From positions 1-64,000 of the forward strand of contig CANPXG010000001.1 of assembly GCA_947585795.1 (NCBI GenBank): a DNA stretch of 64,000 nucleotides, written 5' to 3'. The position numbers and the translations under genes were made by a program. Shown one piece after another: positions 50,606 to 60,749 of this stretch (position 1 is its first letter; each line of letters begins with the position of its first letter). The notes below the pieces were generated by a model. It was not told the DNA's origin. It did not search any database and worked only from the letters and a program-made list of their open reading frames with translations. The stretch is from an uncultured Clostridia bacterium (lineage in GTDB: Bacteria > Bacillota > Clostridia > UBA1381).

Positions 50606-50917
50606 ATGGCTGACGCGATGGATACTTTAAAAAATATTTTGGGCGATGACGCGGAGGATAAAATTAAAAGCGTGATGGACTCTATTTCTTCTCCGAGCAG
50701 CACTGCGGGCGGTGAGGGATATAGCGGCGCGGAAAGTCTGAATCAAATCATGCAGATGAAAAATTTAATGCAGAATCTGACGATGAACCGAAACGATCCG
50801 CGAACAAATCTGCTGCTGTCGTTAAAGCCGTATATGCGCGGCACAAGACAGCACTCGATAGATTCGGCGGTGCGCCTTATAGGTCTTACGAGCGTCGCAA
50901 GACTTTTGAGGCAGTGA
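50606..50917 (+). CDS. Small uncharacterised protein (103 aa)
   Basis: RBS AAGAGGTGAG; MKNLMQNLTMNRNDPRTNLLLSLKPYMRGTRQHSIDSAVRLIGLTSVARLLRQ. Confidence 0.75.
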   Translation: MADAMDTLKNILGDDAEDKIKSVMDSISSPSSTAGGEGYSGAESLNQIMQMKNLMQNLTMNRNDPRTNLLLSLKPYMRGTRQHSIDSAVRLIGLTSVARLLRQ

Positions 50918-50939
50918 TATTTCCGTTGGAGGTGGTGTG

Positions 50940-51233
50940 ATGTACAGAACGTACAGCTATAACGATATGCCGCAGCCGGTACATAAACACAGGGAGGAAA
51001 AACCGAAGGAAGCGAGAGAGGAAAAACGCATAGCGCCTCCTCAAACACCGCCGCCACCGGCTCCGAAGCGGCGCGAGGAAAAGAAAGAGGGACTTTTGGG
51101 CGGTATTTTGGACGGCTTGGAAGCGGACGATATAATACTTATAGTCGTGGCTATCGTGCTGCTTATGGACGATTGCGACGACAAGCTTTTACTTGTGGCG
51201 CTGGCTTTTATATTCTTTTCCGAGTGGTTTTAG
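50940..51233 (+). CDS. Small Pro/Glu-rich protein with hydrophobic C-terminus (DDIILI...DDKLLLVALAFIFF)
   Basis: RBS GGAGGTGGTG; MYRTYSYNDMPQPVHKHREEKP...EADDIILIVVAIVLLMDDCDDKLLLVALAFIFFSEWF. Confidence 0.75.
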   Translation: MYRTYSYNDMPQPVHKHREEKPKEAREEKRIAPPQTPPPPAPKRREEKKEGLLGGILDGLEADDIILIVVAIVLLMDDCDDKLLLVALAFIFFSEWF

Positions 51234-51332
51234 GTACGTGTTTTACATACAAAAACATAAAAAAACAGTATAAATTTCACCAAAACAGGAAAATAATATA
51301 CCTAAAAGATAAAAAAACGCGGAGGTGCGGTT

Positions 51333-51719
51333 TTGGTATACGAGCCTAAGTTTTATAAATGCGGCGAATGCGGTTCAATACTTGAGGCGATAACGCCGCA
51401 GTGCTGCGACGAGTTGAATTGCTGCGGGAAGTCCATGACGCTTTTGCGCTCGAACGAGATGAGCGCGCTTGAGGAAAAGCATATACCGGTGGTGAAAAGG
51501 GAAGGCAGAAATCTTACCGTATGCGTCGGACGCGTGCTGCATCCGATGAGTGGCGAGCATAGTATTTTGTGGGTGGAGGTAAAGAGCAAGTACAGGGCGC
51601 AGCGCGTCACGCTGAAAAAGGGCGACGATCCGATAGCGATATTTGAAATTCCGGAAAACGAGAAGGTAACGGTATATTCGTACTGTAATCTGCACGGGCT
51701 TTGGAAAATATCGGCGTGA
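51333..51719 (+). CDS. dfx: Desulfoferrodoxin (superoxide reductase, class I-like)
   Basis: Desulforedoxin-like CGEC...CCGKSM plus SOR domain ligands EKHIPV, HPMSGEHSILWVEV, YSYCNLHGLW; TTG start behind GGAGGTG. Confidence 0.92.
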   Translation: MVYEPKFYKCGECGSILEAITPQCCDELNCCGKSMTLLRSNEMSALEEKHIPVVKREGRNLTVCVGRVLHPMSGEHSILWVEVKSKYRAQRVTLKKGDDPIAIFEIPENEKVTVYSYCNLHGLWKISA

Positions 51720-51847
51720 TTTGTTTCGTAAGCGTTACAGACAAAATATGTAACGCTTACATTTTTTTTACATTGTGTAATTTTGTTGATTTATCGGGAA
51801 ATATGTTATATAATGCAGACATAGGATAAAAGGGAAGGTAAAAAATT

Positions 51848-51886
51848 AAAAGCTGACAGACGGCATTTTGCGCCGCTGTCAGCTTT
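51848..51886 (-). terminator. Hairpin terminator of the GH2 gene
   Basis: aaaagctgacagacggc...gccgctgtcagctttt. Confidence 0.65.
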
Positions 51887-51902
51887 TCCCTTATTTATAA
51901 TA

Positions 51903-54533
51903 TTATTTGAATATCATTCCAAGCGTTTCGGGCTCGATCGTTTGCTCGGGCTCAAACGCGTCGGAGGAGATGTATTTTAAGATACTGTTTTTGAGGGCGA
52001 CTGTGGATTTGTCCTTCGCCGTAAGGTCTATACCGCAGAACAGAACGCTCGCGTTTTTGATTTTCGCTTCAAAGAGTGGTGAGCGCCGTACGTTATAGAA
52101 GAAGTTCGGTACAGGCTCGACGATATACTTAAAGTCCTTGCCGAGCATGGACACGTCAGCCGCGACGGAATTATCCATCGGGTGTTTCCACTGAAAGTCC
52201 GCGTGACGCGCGGTGGGGAAAGCGGTAAAGAGTGGGTGAGCGTCGTCTATTATAAATCCGCAGGTGCGGTCGGACGCGAAGTGCGCGGGTGACCAAAATA
52301 TCGGCTTAAACTGTACCGATACGGGACGGCGCAGATTTTCCTCGCTCATCATTACAACGGCTTTGCCGCCGTTTTCCGCTATAGCGCCGAGCTCGTTTAT
52401 GCCGTTAAGCACAGGCACGGAGCACTCGACGTTTTCCTTTGTGTACACGAATATGTGCCACGAGTTTGTGTAACCGTTTACCGATAACCGCGCCGTTAGC
52501 ATGACGGGCTCTTTTACAAAATCGAGTGGGAAGGAAACGGACTTTGAACGCGTTTGCGTTTCGTATACCTTTGTGTCGCCGTCGTAGAGAGTTAGGGTGA
52601 ACATGGGCATTGATATTTTTTCCTCGCCGTAGTTGTATAAATCAAAATCAGCCTTAAATTTTTCGGTACTCAGGAAACAACGGTCTGCCTTCAAAAGCGG
52701 TACGACGGGTGAACAGAAATTGCGAAACTCCTTCGGGGTTATTATATTTTTGCTTTTCCAAAATACGTCGAGAAGTCCTATCGTAGCTGTGCCTTGACCG
52801 GTGTAATCGCTAAGTCCTAAAAGCTGAAATCCGCCCATATGATGCGTGCGTAGCGACGCTTCTATGTCCTCCTTGTACAAAAGGGCAGCCATGTCGCCGG
52901 AGGCTTTTTTGTACTCGTCGAGCATGTGGTAGACGTTTTTTTCGATCATATCTCGCTTGATGCGCTCGAGGTTGGCGGGCAGCAGATTGCCCGTATAGTC
53001 GGATACGCTGTCAACGTCGGGGTAGACGCTGTACTGACCTATTTCAAACGATACCGTGGGTATGTCTATGGATTTTATCGCGTCCGAGTATTCAAGACGC
53101 GTATGCTCCGAAACAACGTCGTGGAATACCTGAACACGTACGCGCTTGCCGTTTACCTCGAACGCCGAGAAATAATCGTCGGCGGGAGTTACGGGACGGT
53201 CAAAGTTTGACGTGAGAGTGTAAAGGCGTCTGTCGTCGAGTGCCTTTATCTGCGTGGTAAGATTTTCAAGCATTTCAAAATCACCGAGCAGTTCGTTGCC
53301 GTTTGAGAACATGATAAACGACGGGTGATTGCCGAAAAATTCCGATATGTTCATCGCTTCGTTGTGGTAATATGTACGGTGTATGGGATCGTCGCCCGTG
53401 GAAAGGGCGCAAACGTCAACGTTGAGCCACAGCGGCATTTCCGCGAGTACGTATACTCCGGTGATGTCGGCGGCGGTAAACGCCGCTTCGGGCGGGCACC
53501 ACGCGTGGAAGCGTACGTGATTAAGACCGTACTCCTTTACGGTGCGGAATGTTTTTACCCATGTTTCCACGTCCGTGGGCGGGTAGCCGGTAAGCGGATA
53601 AATTCCGCAGTCGAGCGTGCCGCGCAGCGCGATTTTGTCGCCGTTTAGGACAAAGTCGCGTCCGGCTGTTTCTATCTTGCGCATACCGAAGGATACTTCG
53701 CTTTCGCTTACGGTGTCACCGTGAGTGATCCTTAATTTCATGGTATAGAGCGCGGGGTTAAACTCGCTCCAAAGCTCCGGCTTTTTTATGGGATAGTTCA
53801 TGTACAGTATCTGTTTTTTGTTAAATAGCGTGTACTTGTACTTTTTCACTTTAAGTTTCTCGCCGTCGGGAGTGACGGCGTAAGCCTCGATCGTAACGTC
53901 GCTTCTGTCGGTCGGCTTTAAACAGTCGGAGTGAGCTGTGAGCTTTATGTCAACGGACTTGTCGCGCGGGAAGATTTGAATGTTGGACATGTGAAATATT
54001 TCGTCGCATCTAAGCTCGATACGTCCTATTATTCCGTTCCAAATCGACTGTGTGTCAACCGAGTAGCCGCTTGCCATTCCGTCGATGTTAAGCAGATTGC
54101 TGTTGTCGATGCGCAGCGTTACCGTATGAGTACCGCCCTTAACGCGGTTTGTGAGATCATATATGTGCGGTGTTGTTATTTCTATGATCTGTCGGTCGAT
54201 CTTAACGCCGTCGAGCCACAGGTCAGAGGCGATATTTACGCGTTCCAAAAAGAGAGTTATGTATTTGTCCTCAAACTCCTCCGGAAGTGTGAATTCGCGC
54301 TGAAGCCACAGCGGACCTATATACTCGTATGAGGGACGAAGAGCACGCACCGTTTCGTAATTATAGTCGTCCGACGGTGAAAACGGCTTACCAACTTTGT
54401 TAAGACATGCGTCGCCCGGCAGCGTAAAGTTTTCGTTTTTAAGACGACGCTCATAAAATTTTTCACGTATGCCAATATCCTCGAGGTCGGTTTCATATCG
54501 CCATTGTCCTGATAAATCAATCGTATACATCAT
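51903..54533 (-). CDS. Glycoside hydrolase family 2-type protein
   Basis: IDLSGQWRYETD, LWLDGVKIDRQ, GLNHVRFHAWCPPEAAFTAADITGVYVLAEMP, IMFSNGNELLG, IPTVSFEIGQYSVYPD. Confidence 0.88.
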   Translation of the reverse strand: MMYTIDLSGQWRYETDLEDIGIREKFYERRLKNENFTLPGDACLNKVGKPFSPSDDYNYETVRALRPSYEYIGPLWLQREFTLPEEFEDKYITLFLERVNIASDLWLDGVKIDRQIIEITTPHIYDLTNRVKGGTHTVTLRIDNSNLLNIDGMASGYSVDTQSIWNGIIGRIELRCDEIFHMSNIQIFPRDKSVDIKLTAHSDCLKPTDRSDVTIEAYAVTPDGEKLKVKKYKYTLFNKKQILYMNYPIKKPELWSEFNPALYTMKLRITHGDTVSESEVSFGMRKIETAGRDFVLNGDKIALRGTLDCGIYPLTGYPPTDVETWVKTFRTVKEYGLNHVRFHAWCPPEAAFTAADITGVYVLAEMPLWLNVDVCALSTGDDPIHRTYYHNEAMNISEFFGNHPSFIMFSNGNELLGDFEMLENLTTQIKALDDRRLYTLTSNFDRPVTPADDYFSAFEVNGKRVRVQVFHDVVSEHTRLEYSDAIKSIDIPTVSFEIGQYSVYPDVDSVSDYTGNLLPANLERIKRDMIEKNVYHMLDEYKKASGDMAALLYKEDIEASLRTHHMGGFQLLGLSDYTGQGTATIGLLDVFWKSKNIITPKEFRNFCSPVVPLLKADRCFLSTEKFKADFDLYNYGEEKISMPMFTLTLYDGDTKVYETQTRSKSVSFPLDFVKEPVMLTARLSVNGYTNSWHIFVYTKENVECSVPVLNGINELGAIAENGGKAVVMMSEENLRRPVSVQFKPIFWSPAHFASDRTCGFIIDDAHPLFTAFPTARHADFQWKHPMDNSVAADVSMLGKDFKYIVEPVPNFFYNVRRSPLFEAKIKNASVLFCGIDLTAKDKSTVALKNSILKYISSDAFEPEQTIEPETLGMIFK

Positions 54534-57500
54534 TTCTTTTTACCTTTCGTCAGTTTTGATATTTCTATAAGTCCCTGATGGGAAACGTCCTCATTCAGTC
54601 CCGCATCTATGTACTTTGCGGCGTTTTCAAAGTCGCCAAGACCTATATAGCCGAGCGCCGTGAGAAATGCGCAGCTTACACGGTTTTTCTTGTCAAGGTC
54701 AGAATCGAATATAAGGAAGTCCGGCAGTGACACGGCGAAGTAATCTATTTCGATATGGTCGTTCATATGCTCCAAGCCGTACGAGATAAGCGTGTTAAAT
54801 TTACCCTTTGCCGCCCTCTCGTTGCCGAGAGCCTTAGCCGCCATAGCCTGATAGAAAAACATCTCGGGCGGTTGGTCGTTGTAGTAAACGGCGGAGGACA
54901 AGTCACCGCTGCCGCGAAGCGCCATTCTGTAACACTCGTCCGCCTTTATGTAGTCTATGTCCTTATATACCGACGCGAGCATATAATATATGTCGTTATC
55001 GAGTGTGCCGTACAATTTGCCCTCTCCAAGATTTTCGGGATACGAAAGTGCGTCGTTTAAGTACTGCACCGCTGTATCGCAGTCCTTGTCGCAGGCGCGC
55101 TCCCACGCGAGATTTATAAGCGCCTTTTTATACTGCGCGGTTATTTTACCCTCTCCGCCTTCCCACGGGTGGAAGGTGCGCGACATGATCGCCTTGAGCG
55201 CCTTATCGTAGAAGCCCATGCTGTTTAGAAGCGTCACAAACTCCGTATACAAATCGTCACGCTCCGATAAAAGCTCCTGATTGTCCGCAAGAAGCTTCAG
55301 CCGCTTCTTTATAGGCACGTTGGTCTGCTTGTAAAGCCGGTCGAGCTCGTACAGTATGCGCGAATTGTCGGGCGCGATACGGAACGCGCGTTCCATTTCC
55401 GTCACAGCTTTATCCTTATCCTTGAGCTTGTTGAAATACGCGAGCGACAAATTTCTGTGCACTATCGCGTTGGAACTGTCGAGGTCGTTTGATATGCTCC
55501 AGCACCTAAACGCCCTTTCCCACTGCCCCTTGTCGTAGAGAAGATCACCGAGCAGGTAGGGCGCTTTCGCGTCCTTCGGGTTATGCGCCATAGCGTACTC
55601 GAGTACAAGAATATCGTTAAGACGGACGGGGAAGCAGTAATCACAGCTGCACTGTGCCGCCATGTCCAAGTCGACATCGCTTTTTGAATAGTACGCCATG
55701 TAGTAATGGAGCATGGCGTTATCAGCCTGTGAAATGAGCGCGAGTACCTTCGCCGCCTCATCGTAAAGACCGAACTCGTTGTAGTCGAGGGAAAGCTCTA
55801 TATAGCTGTCAATATCGCTGCGCATTATCGTGGTAAGCTCGTTCAGCACGGCGAAATCGTCCGTCACGCGGTAGAGCTCGTAGCGGCAGCCGTAGTTTAG
55901 CGGATCTATTTCCATCGTTTCAAGCGCGAGCGCTTTCGCGTCCATCAGCTTACCCGTAAGACGCAGGAGCGTCGTTTTAAGGTTACGCGCTTTTAAATTG
56001 CGCGTTCCCCGTGAAAGCGACTGCTCGACGAACTCGAGCGCGGCTTTAAAGTTGCCGCGCAGCGCGCTGATACAGGCGAGCTGGTAAAATCCCTTATCCT
56101 GCATATTTCCCGACCATATCGACTTGTAAAACGCGTCAAACGCCTCGTCGAACCTGCTCTGCTTGCGAAGCGCCAAGCCGAGATTGTAATACGGCTCGCA
56201 GTCATAGGGGTTGGGATTTTTCCATGTGGATTTTTTTATCGCTTCTCTAAAATGTCTTTCCGCCTTTTCAAATTCTCCGTTGTTGTAGAGGTAGCGCCCG
56301 TAGGCGTTGTTCAGACGTATATCCGTCTTGTCGCGGTGAAGTCCCTCAAGGTAGTAGTCCTCGGGGCGGTACGTTGCGTGACGGTACTGCTCGAGGTGGA
56401 GCGCCGTAAGATACAATTCCTCAAGTGAATGTATATCCTTGGGCTTCGCGCACGGCTCGGCGGGGGAGGGCGTTTTTTCGTACTTTTTCGGTAACGGAGT
56501 GTACGAGCAGATTTCTTTGCCGTCCTCGTCCTTTACTGAAAGAGTAAGGTCGCATTCCTCGTCGCCGCTGAGCGTCACGACGGTGATGTACGGCGTTTCG
56601 GGAGATATTTCCGTTTTGTCGTTTATATACTTTTCAATTTTACCCGACAGCGATACCGTTATTTCTTTTTTGTCGGGCGAATAGACGCTCACGAACGCTT
56701 TGCCGTCCGCCGTTTCAAGGTTGATCGCCGCTTCGATCGTGGCGTTTTTCACAGCGCCCGCGCATTTGTAGGGGAGGAAATACTGCGTAAACGTCTTTTC
56801 CTCGTATGGCGCGATAAATGTAAAATCGGGCTGGTTGTCGGTGAACATGCCCGTCATAAGCTCTATGTAGGGACCGTTTTCGTCCGTCAGGTTCCTGTCC
56901 CAAGCCTTGCCGAAGTCGCCGCTGCCCCACGTCCACTGCTTTTTGCCGGGTGAAATGTGGTGGTCGGCTATATGTAAAAGTCCCGCGTCCTTTTCGTAAT
57001 CGTAGTTGCCGATAAAGTCGTAATCCGAGTGGTACGCCATGTACGACGTTGGTACGGGTATGTTCTTGTAGCGCGATATATCAACGCCTTCACTGTAGTC
57101 CATTTTGTAGTACGTGCTCGTGGATATGGGGAAGCGGGAAACGTCGCGCTTGCCGTGATCCATAACGGCGTGTACGTCGGGCGGAAAAACGGACTTTGTG
57201 TAGTCGTTTACCGGTACGGCGGGGTTTGCCCACCAAAGGAATGTCTGCGGTCTGTCGGTCTGATTGTAAAGCTGTCCCTTGATTTCAAGATACGCCTTGC
57301 CCGGATATAGCGTGTACTTCGCCATACCCTTTGTGCGGTGCATTTTCTCTATCTCGCTCACAAATATCGTTGCGGAGCCGTCCTCGTTTTCACGTATTGT
57401 ATAGTCAACGGGATCAAACGTTGAGGGGCGGTGGTGCTGGGGCCAGTTGAACTCGATGCCGCCCGAGATCCACGGTCCCGCAAGACCGACAAGCGCGGGC

Positions 57501-57805
57501 TTTATCACCTCGTTATAGTATACCGCGTCGTAATTGTTCGTTTTGTCGAGTATGCGCTGTATTCTGCCGCCTATCTCGGGCAGAACCATTACGAGCAGAT
57601 ACTCGTTCTCCATGTATACGGCGGTGTACATTTTGTCCGTCTTTTTGTCCGAAACGCTTTCGCATACGGGGTGCGGGTACACGCGTCCCGAGCTTCCCTG
57701 ATATACGCGCTTTTCAAGGAACATCGGAATTTTGCTGTATTCGCCGGCTTCGTAGGTGGGTATCGTCACGTCCTGTACCCATATTTTAACTTTATCCATA
57801 GTCAT
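54530..57805 (-). CDS. DUF5107-domain protein with C-terminal TPR repeats
   Basis: KVKIWVQDVTIPTYEAGEYSKIPMFLEKRVYQGSSGRVYPHPVCESVSDKKTDKMYTAVYMENEYLLVMVLPEIGGRIQRILDKTNNYDAVYYN...GGIEFNWPQHHRPST. Confidence 0.88.
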   Translation of the reverse strand: MTMDKVKIWVQDVTIPTYEAGEYSKIPMFLEKRVYQGSSGRVYPHPVCESVSDKKTDKMYTAVYMENEYLLVMVLPEIGGRIQRILDKTNNYDAVYYNEVIKPALVGLAGPWISGGIEFNWPQHHRPSTFDPVDYTIRENEDGSATIFVSEIEKMHRTKGMAKYTLYPGKAYLEIKGQLYNQTDRPQTFLWWANPAVPVNDYTKSVFPPDVHAVMDHGKRDVSRFPISTSTYYKMDYSEGVDISRYKNIPVPTSYMAYHSDYDFIGNYDYEKDAGLLHIADHHISPGKKQWTWGSGDFGKAWDRNLTDENGPYIELMTGMFTDNQPDFTFIAPYEEKTFTQYFLPYKCAGAVKNATIEAAINLETADGKAFVSVYSPDKKEITVSLSGKIEKYINDKTEISPETPYITVVTLSGDEECDLTLSVKDEDGKEICSYTPLPKKYEKTPSPAEPCAKPKDIHSLEELYLTALHLEQYRHATYRPEDYYLEGLHRDKTDIRLNNAYGRYLYNNGEFEKAERHFREAIKKSTWKNPNPYDCEPYYNLGLALRKQSRFDEAFDAFYKSIWSGNMQDKGFYQLACISALRGNFKAALEFVEQSLSRGTRNLKARNLKTTLLRLTGKLMDAKALALETMEIDPLNYGCRYELYRVTDDFAVLNELTTIMRSDIDSYIELSLDYNEFGLYDEAAKVLALISQADNAMLHYYMAYYSKSDVDLDMAAQCSCDYCFPVRLNDILVLEYAMAHNPKDAKAPYLLGDLLYDKGQWERAFRCWSISNDLDSSNAIVHRNLSLAYFNKLKDKDKAVTEMERAFRIAPDNSRILYELDRLYKQTNVPIKKRLKLLADNQELLSERDDLYTEFVTLLNSMGFYDKALKAIMSRTFHPWEGGEGKITAQYKKALINLAWERACDKDCDTAVQYLNDALSYPENLGEGKLYGTLDNDIYYMLASVYKDIDYIKADECYRMALRGSGDLSSAVYYNDQPPEMFFYQAMAAKALGNERAAKGKFNTLISYGLEHMNDHIEIDYFAVSLPDFLIFDSDLDKKNRVSCAFLTALGYIGLGDFENAAKYIDAGLNEDVSHQGLIEISKLTKGKKK

Positions 57806-57869
57806 ACATCCTTTCGGTGCAATTTGGTACATCTACAGTATACACTATATTAAGGAAAAAAGCAATAAA

Positions 57870-57894
57870 AAAGAGCGCCCGTGCGGCGCTCTTT
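57870..57894 (-). terminator. Intrinsic terminator of SLH gene
   Basis: aaagagcgcc-cgtgc-ggcgctcttt; U-run on minus strand. Confidence 0.8.
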
Positions 57895-57931
57895 GAGAGA
57901 GAAAAGAAATCTATCAAATATTAATGTGATA

Positions 57932-60484
57932 TTATCTTATAATAACTATTTCGCGAACAACGTTATCATATATTTTGAGGAATACTCTGTTGTTTTCGTC
58001 CGCGTCATAGACATCGATGTTTGTAACATCGGCGGCTGTGACATTGTTTCTTGAGGCTAAGGTGTCAACGCTGTATACCGCCGCGTCGGTGGGTATAGCG
58101 TAGTTTGCCTCGCTGCCGCCGTTTACGGAAACGTTTATCGAGTCGTCAAATTTTTCCGTAACCTTGCCGTATACGGTTACAAGGTCTTCCGCCGGTAAAG
58201 CGATCTGTTCGCTGTCCTTGTTGTTTACATCGAGTAGCAGTCTTACGCTTACGATCTCATTTTTACCGTTTGTTTTGTACTGAATAATGTCGCCCGTTTC
58301 AAGCTTGCCGCCGTTCTTTGTAAGAACGTTTGTGTTTGCCGCGTAGAGGGAAACCTCCTTGCTGTCCGTAAGCGCCTCGAGTATGTCGGCGGGCTCGTCG
58401 TCGCCGTTTACGCCTCCAAGCACTTCCTTAACGACTGCTATGGAGGAGTTGGCGTCCGCGCTCAGCGTAGCCGATGTCACCACTACCGCGCCGGCGGTGT
58501 AGTTGTTGGTCATATCGTAAACGAGCGCGCTGTAGAATTGACCGTCCTCGAACATATTCGTGTCTTTTACGGCGTAATTGTTTTCGCCTTCGGAAACGTC
58601 GAACACAACAGTGTCTTTGCCGATTTTAACGTTGCCGAGCTTTGAAAGCGCGGAAGTGTAAACGGCGTTTTCAAGCGAGTAATTACGCGTAAATCTGTTT
58701 TCGTCCGCCGATGTGCTCGCTGTTGCGGTGCTTAAAGAGGTAAGCTTACCGGCGGAATTTACGCCGTATGTTACGAGCTGAGCGTTGGTTTTGCCGTTTT
58801 CGTCGGTTACTGCGCTTACCGCGTCCTCCGCTTTCACATTTTTTACGTCGTTGAATTTGATTTTATTGTTAGCCGTAAACGTTAACTCCTCGTTGTTGGC
58901 GGTGAGAATACGGAACAAAGCTTCATCTCCGTTATCCGAGTAGTAGACCTTTGTGAGGTAGCCGTAATTGGTGCCGGCGCTTGGCGCTGATTTTACCGCC
59001 GCTATTTTTCCGTCAGCGTCGAGGCAGAATACGCCCTCGCTGCCCGCAGTTATATTTTTCGTGTAATTTTTCGCGATCTCGTATCTTTCGCCGTTTATAA
59101 CAACTCCGCGGCTGTCGAACGCGGTGACCTTACCCTCGACCGTATCCGTTGTCACGATAATGTCGCAGAGCGTGCCGTCAAGGCTTTTTGATACGGAAAG
59201 TACGTCATACTCCTTGAGGTCGGTGAGCGCCAAGTCCTCGAAGCCCTTAGTAATTCTGAAGCTTATATCGTCGTCCTCGTCAAGCTTTAATACCGTTTGG
59301 GAGTACTTGTCGCTGATTTTGTTTGAAATGACCTTGTCAACGACGATGTTTTCGTATGTTTTTACGGATATAACGTCGTATCTGTTATCTCTGTTTGTGT
59401 CAAGCAGCGTCATTTTACCCGATTTGTCGGAAAGGTTTATAAGCTCGTCGCTCATAGCGGCATATTTGCCGTTGTATATAAGAACAGCGTTTGTGTCTAT
59501 CAAGGCGGTTTGTGATTTGCTTGATTCGTCAAAGTACTCGACTGCTTTAACGCCGTTCTTTGTCGTAACCTTCGAGAAGTCGTCGGCGCTTAAGGTAAGC
59601 TCTTTATTTTGACTGCTTACCGGCATGGCGAGAATAAGCTTTTGCGTGCTGTCATTATATTCCTTGACGTAATAGTCAACGTTAAAGCCGAGCAAATCAT
59701 TCGTGGAGTGCTCCGTTTCAAAGACTTTCCCGTTTATCATCACGCGGTTTTTACCGACACCTTCGCCGGAATTTAGCGAAGTGTTTTCGACTGCCGTGAT
59801 TTGACCTCTGCTTTTGGTGACTTTCAATCTGTCCTTAAGAAGCGTTTTATCGGTAATTTCGTACTTTCCGTCGGACGAGTATCCGGTTTGTTCCATGAGG
59901 TTTACGCCGAGGGCGTTTTCGGTAAGGTACGCCACGTTGCCCCTCGAAATCTCCTGCGACGCTCCGCCGAGTACGTTGTCGCCGAGTCCGTTCGACATTC
60001 CCGTCTGCATATACCCAACGGGATAGCCACCCTTATCCTCCGCGGGGATAGTGTAGCCCGTCGCACGTACCATTATCGTCATCGCTTCCGCATAGGTAAT
60101 GGGGGAGTTAGGTCTGAAATTACCGTCACCGTCACCCTCGATAATACCCTGCGATACAGCGAGGTTAATATATCCGTTCGCCCAGTGATCCGTCGATACA
60201 TCGTCAAATACCTGCTGTCCTTTCGCCGTGCCTGCCGCGTCCTCAAGACCGAGCACATGCACCGCCATTTTCGCGACCTCAGACCTTATAATGGTATCAT
60301 CCGGTCTGTAATCGCCGTTTTCGTCGCCCACCATTATATCGAGGGCGGAAAGTACCGCTATAGGTTCCTCGTACCTCGTGCCGCGCACGTCATCGGACAC
60401 AGCCGCGTTCACGGCGGGACATACCGACGCGAGAATACCGAGCGCCATAGCGGCGGATAAAGCTCTTTTCTTTATACTAAACAT
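57932..60484 (-). CDS. S-layer homology (SLH) domain protein, large
   Basis: Signal peptide MFSIKKRALSAAMALGILASVCPAVNA; SLH motifs (FDDVSTDHWANGYINLAVSQGIIEGDGDGNFRPNSPITYAEAMTIMVRATGY). Confidence 0.92.
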   Translation of the reverse strand: MFSIKKRALSAAMALGILASVCPAVNAAVSDDVRGTRYEEPIAVLSALDIMVGDENGDYRPDDTIIRSEVAKMAVHVLGLEDAAGTAKGQQVFDDVSTDHWANGYINLAVSQGIIEGDGDGNFRPNSPITYAEAMTIMVRATGYTIPAEDKGGYPVGYMQTGMSNGLGDNVLGGASQEISRGNVAYLTENALGVNLMEQTGYSSDGKYEITDKTLLKDRLKVTKSRGQITAVENTSLNSGEGVGKNRVMINGKVFETEHSTNDLLGFNVDYYVKEYNDSTQKLILAMPVSSQNKELTLSADDFSKVTTKNGVKAVEYFDESSKSQTALIDTNAVLIYNGKYAAMSDELINLSDKSGKMTLLDTNRDNRYDVISVKTYENIVVDKVISNKISDKYSQTVLKLDEDDDISFRITKGFEDLALTDLKEYDVLSVSKSLDGTLCDIIVTTDTVEGKVTAFDSRGVVINGERYEIAKNYTKNITAGSEGVFCLDADGKIAAVKSAPSAGTNYGYLTKVYYSDNGDEALFRILTANNEELTFTANNKIKFNDVKNVKAEDAVSAVTDENGKTNAQLVTYGVNSAGKLTSLSTATASTSADENRFTRNYSLENAVYTSALSKLGNVKIGKDTVVFDVSEGENNYAVKDTNMFEDGQFYSALVYDMTNNYTAGAVVVTSATLSADANSSIAVVKEVLGGVNGDDEPADILEALTDSKEVSLYAANTNVLTKNGGKLETGDIIQYKTNGKNEIVSVRLLLDVNNKDSEQIALPAEDLVTVYGKVTEKFDDSINVSVNGGSEANYAIPTDAAVYSVDTLASRNNVTAADVTNIDVYDADENNRVFLKIYDNVVREIVIIR

Positions 60485-60681
60485 AAAATCCTCCTTTTCA
60501 GGGGACAACCCCTTTGACCGATCCTGTTTTATTGTGGCGTTATGTCAACCACAAAACATATGATACACGATAAAAACGTAGATTTCAAGCTGTAATTTGT
60601 ACCTAAAAAGGAATTATGTAAACTGAAATGGTTCTGAAAACGTAATTTAATCTGAATGTCACAGAAAACAAGAAAAATCTA

Positions 60682-60710
60682 TTGCAGAAAACAGCGTTTT
60701 ATGTTAAAAT
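60682..60710 (+). promoter_or_regulatory. Sigma-A promoter TTGCAG-N17-TAAAAT
   Basis: Upstream of second SLH gene. Confidence 0.55.
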
Positions 60711-60749
60711 CATATTATAGTAACTATGTGTACGGAAGGGAGAACTATT

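Noticed and set aside
59801-60460. 219-aa plus-strand ORF
   Set aside because: Antisense to the SLH protein N-terminus.
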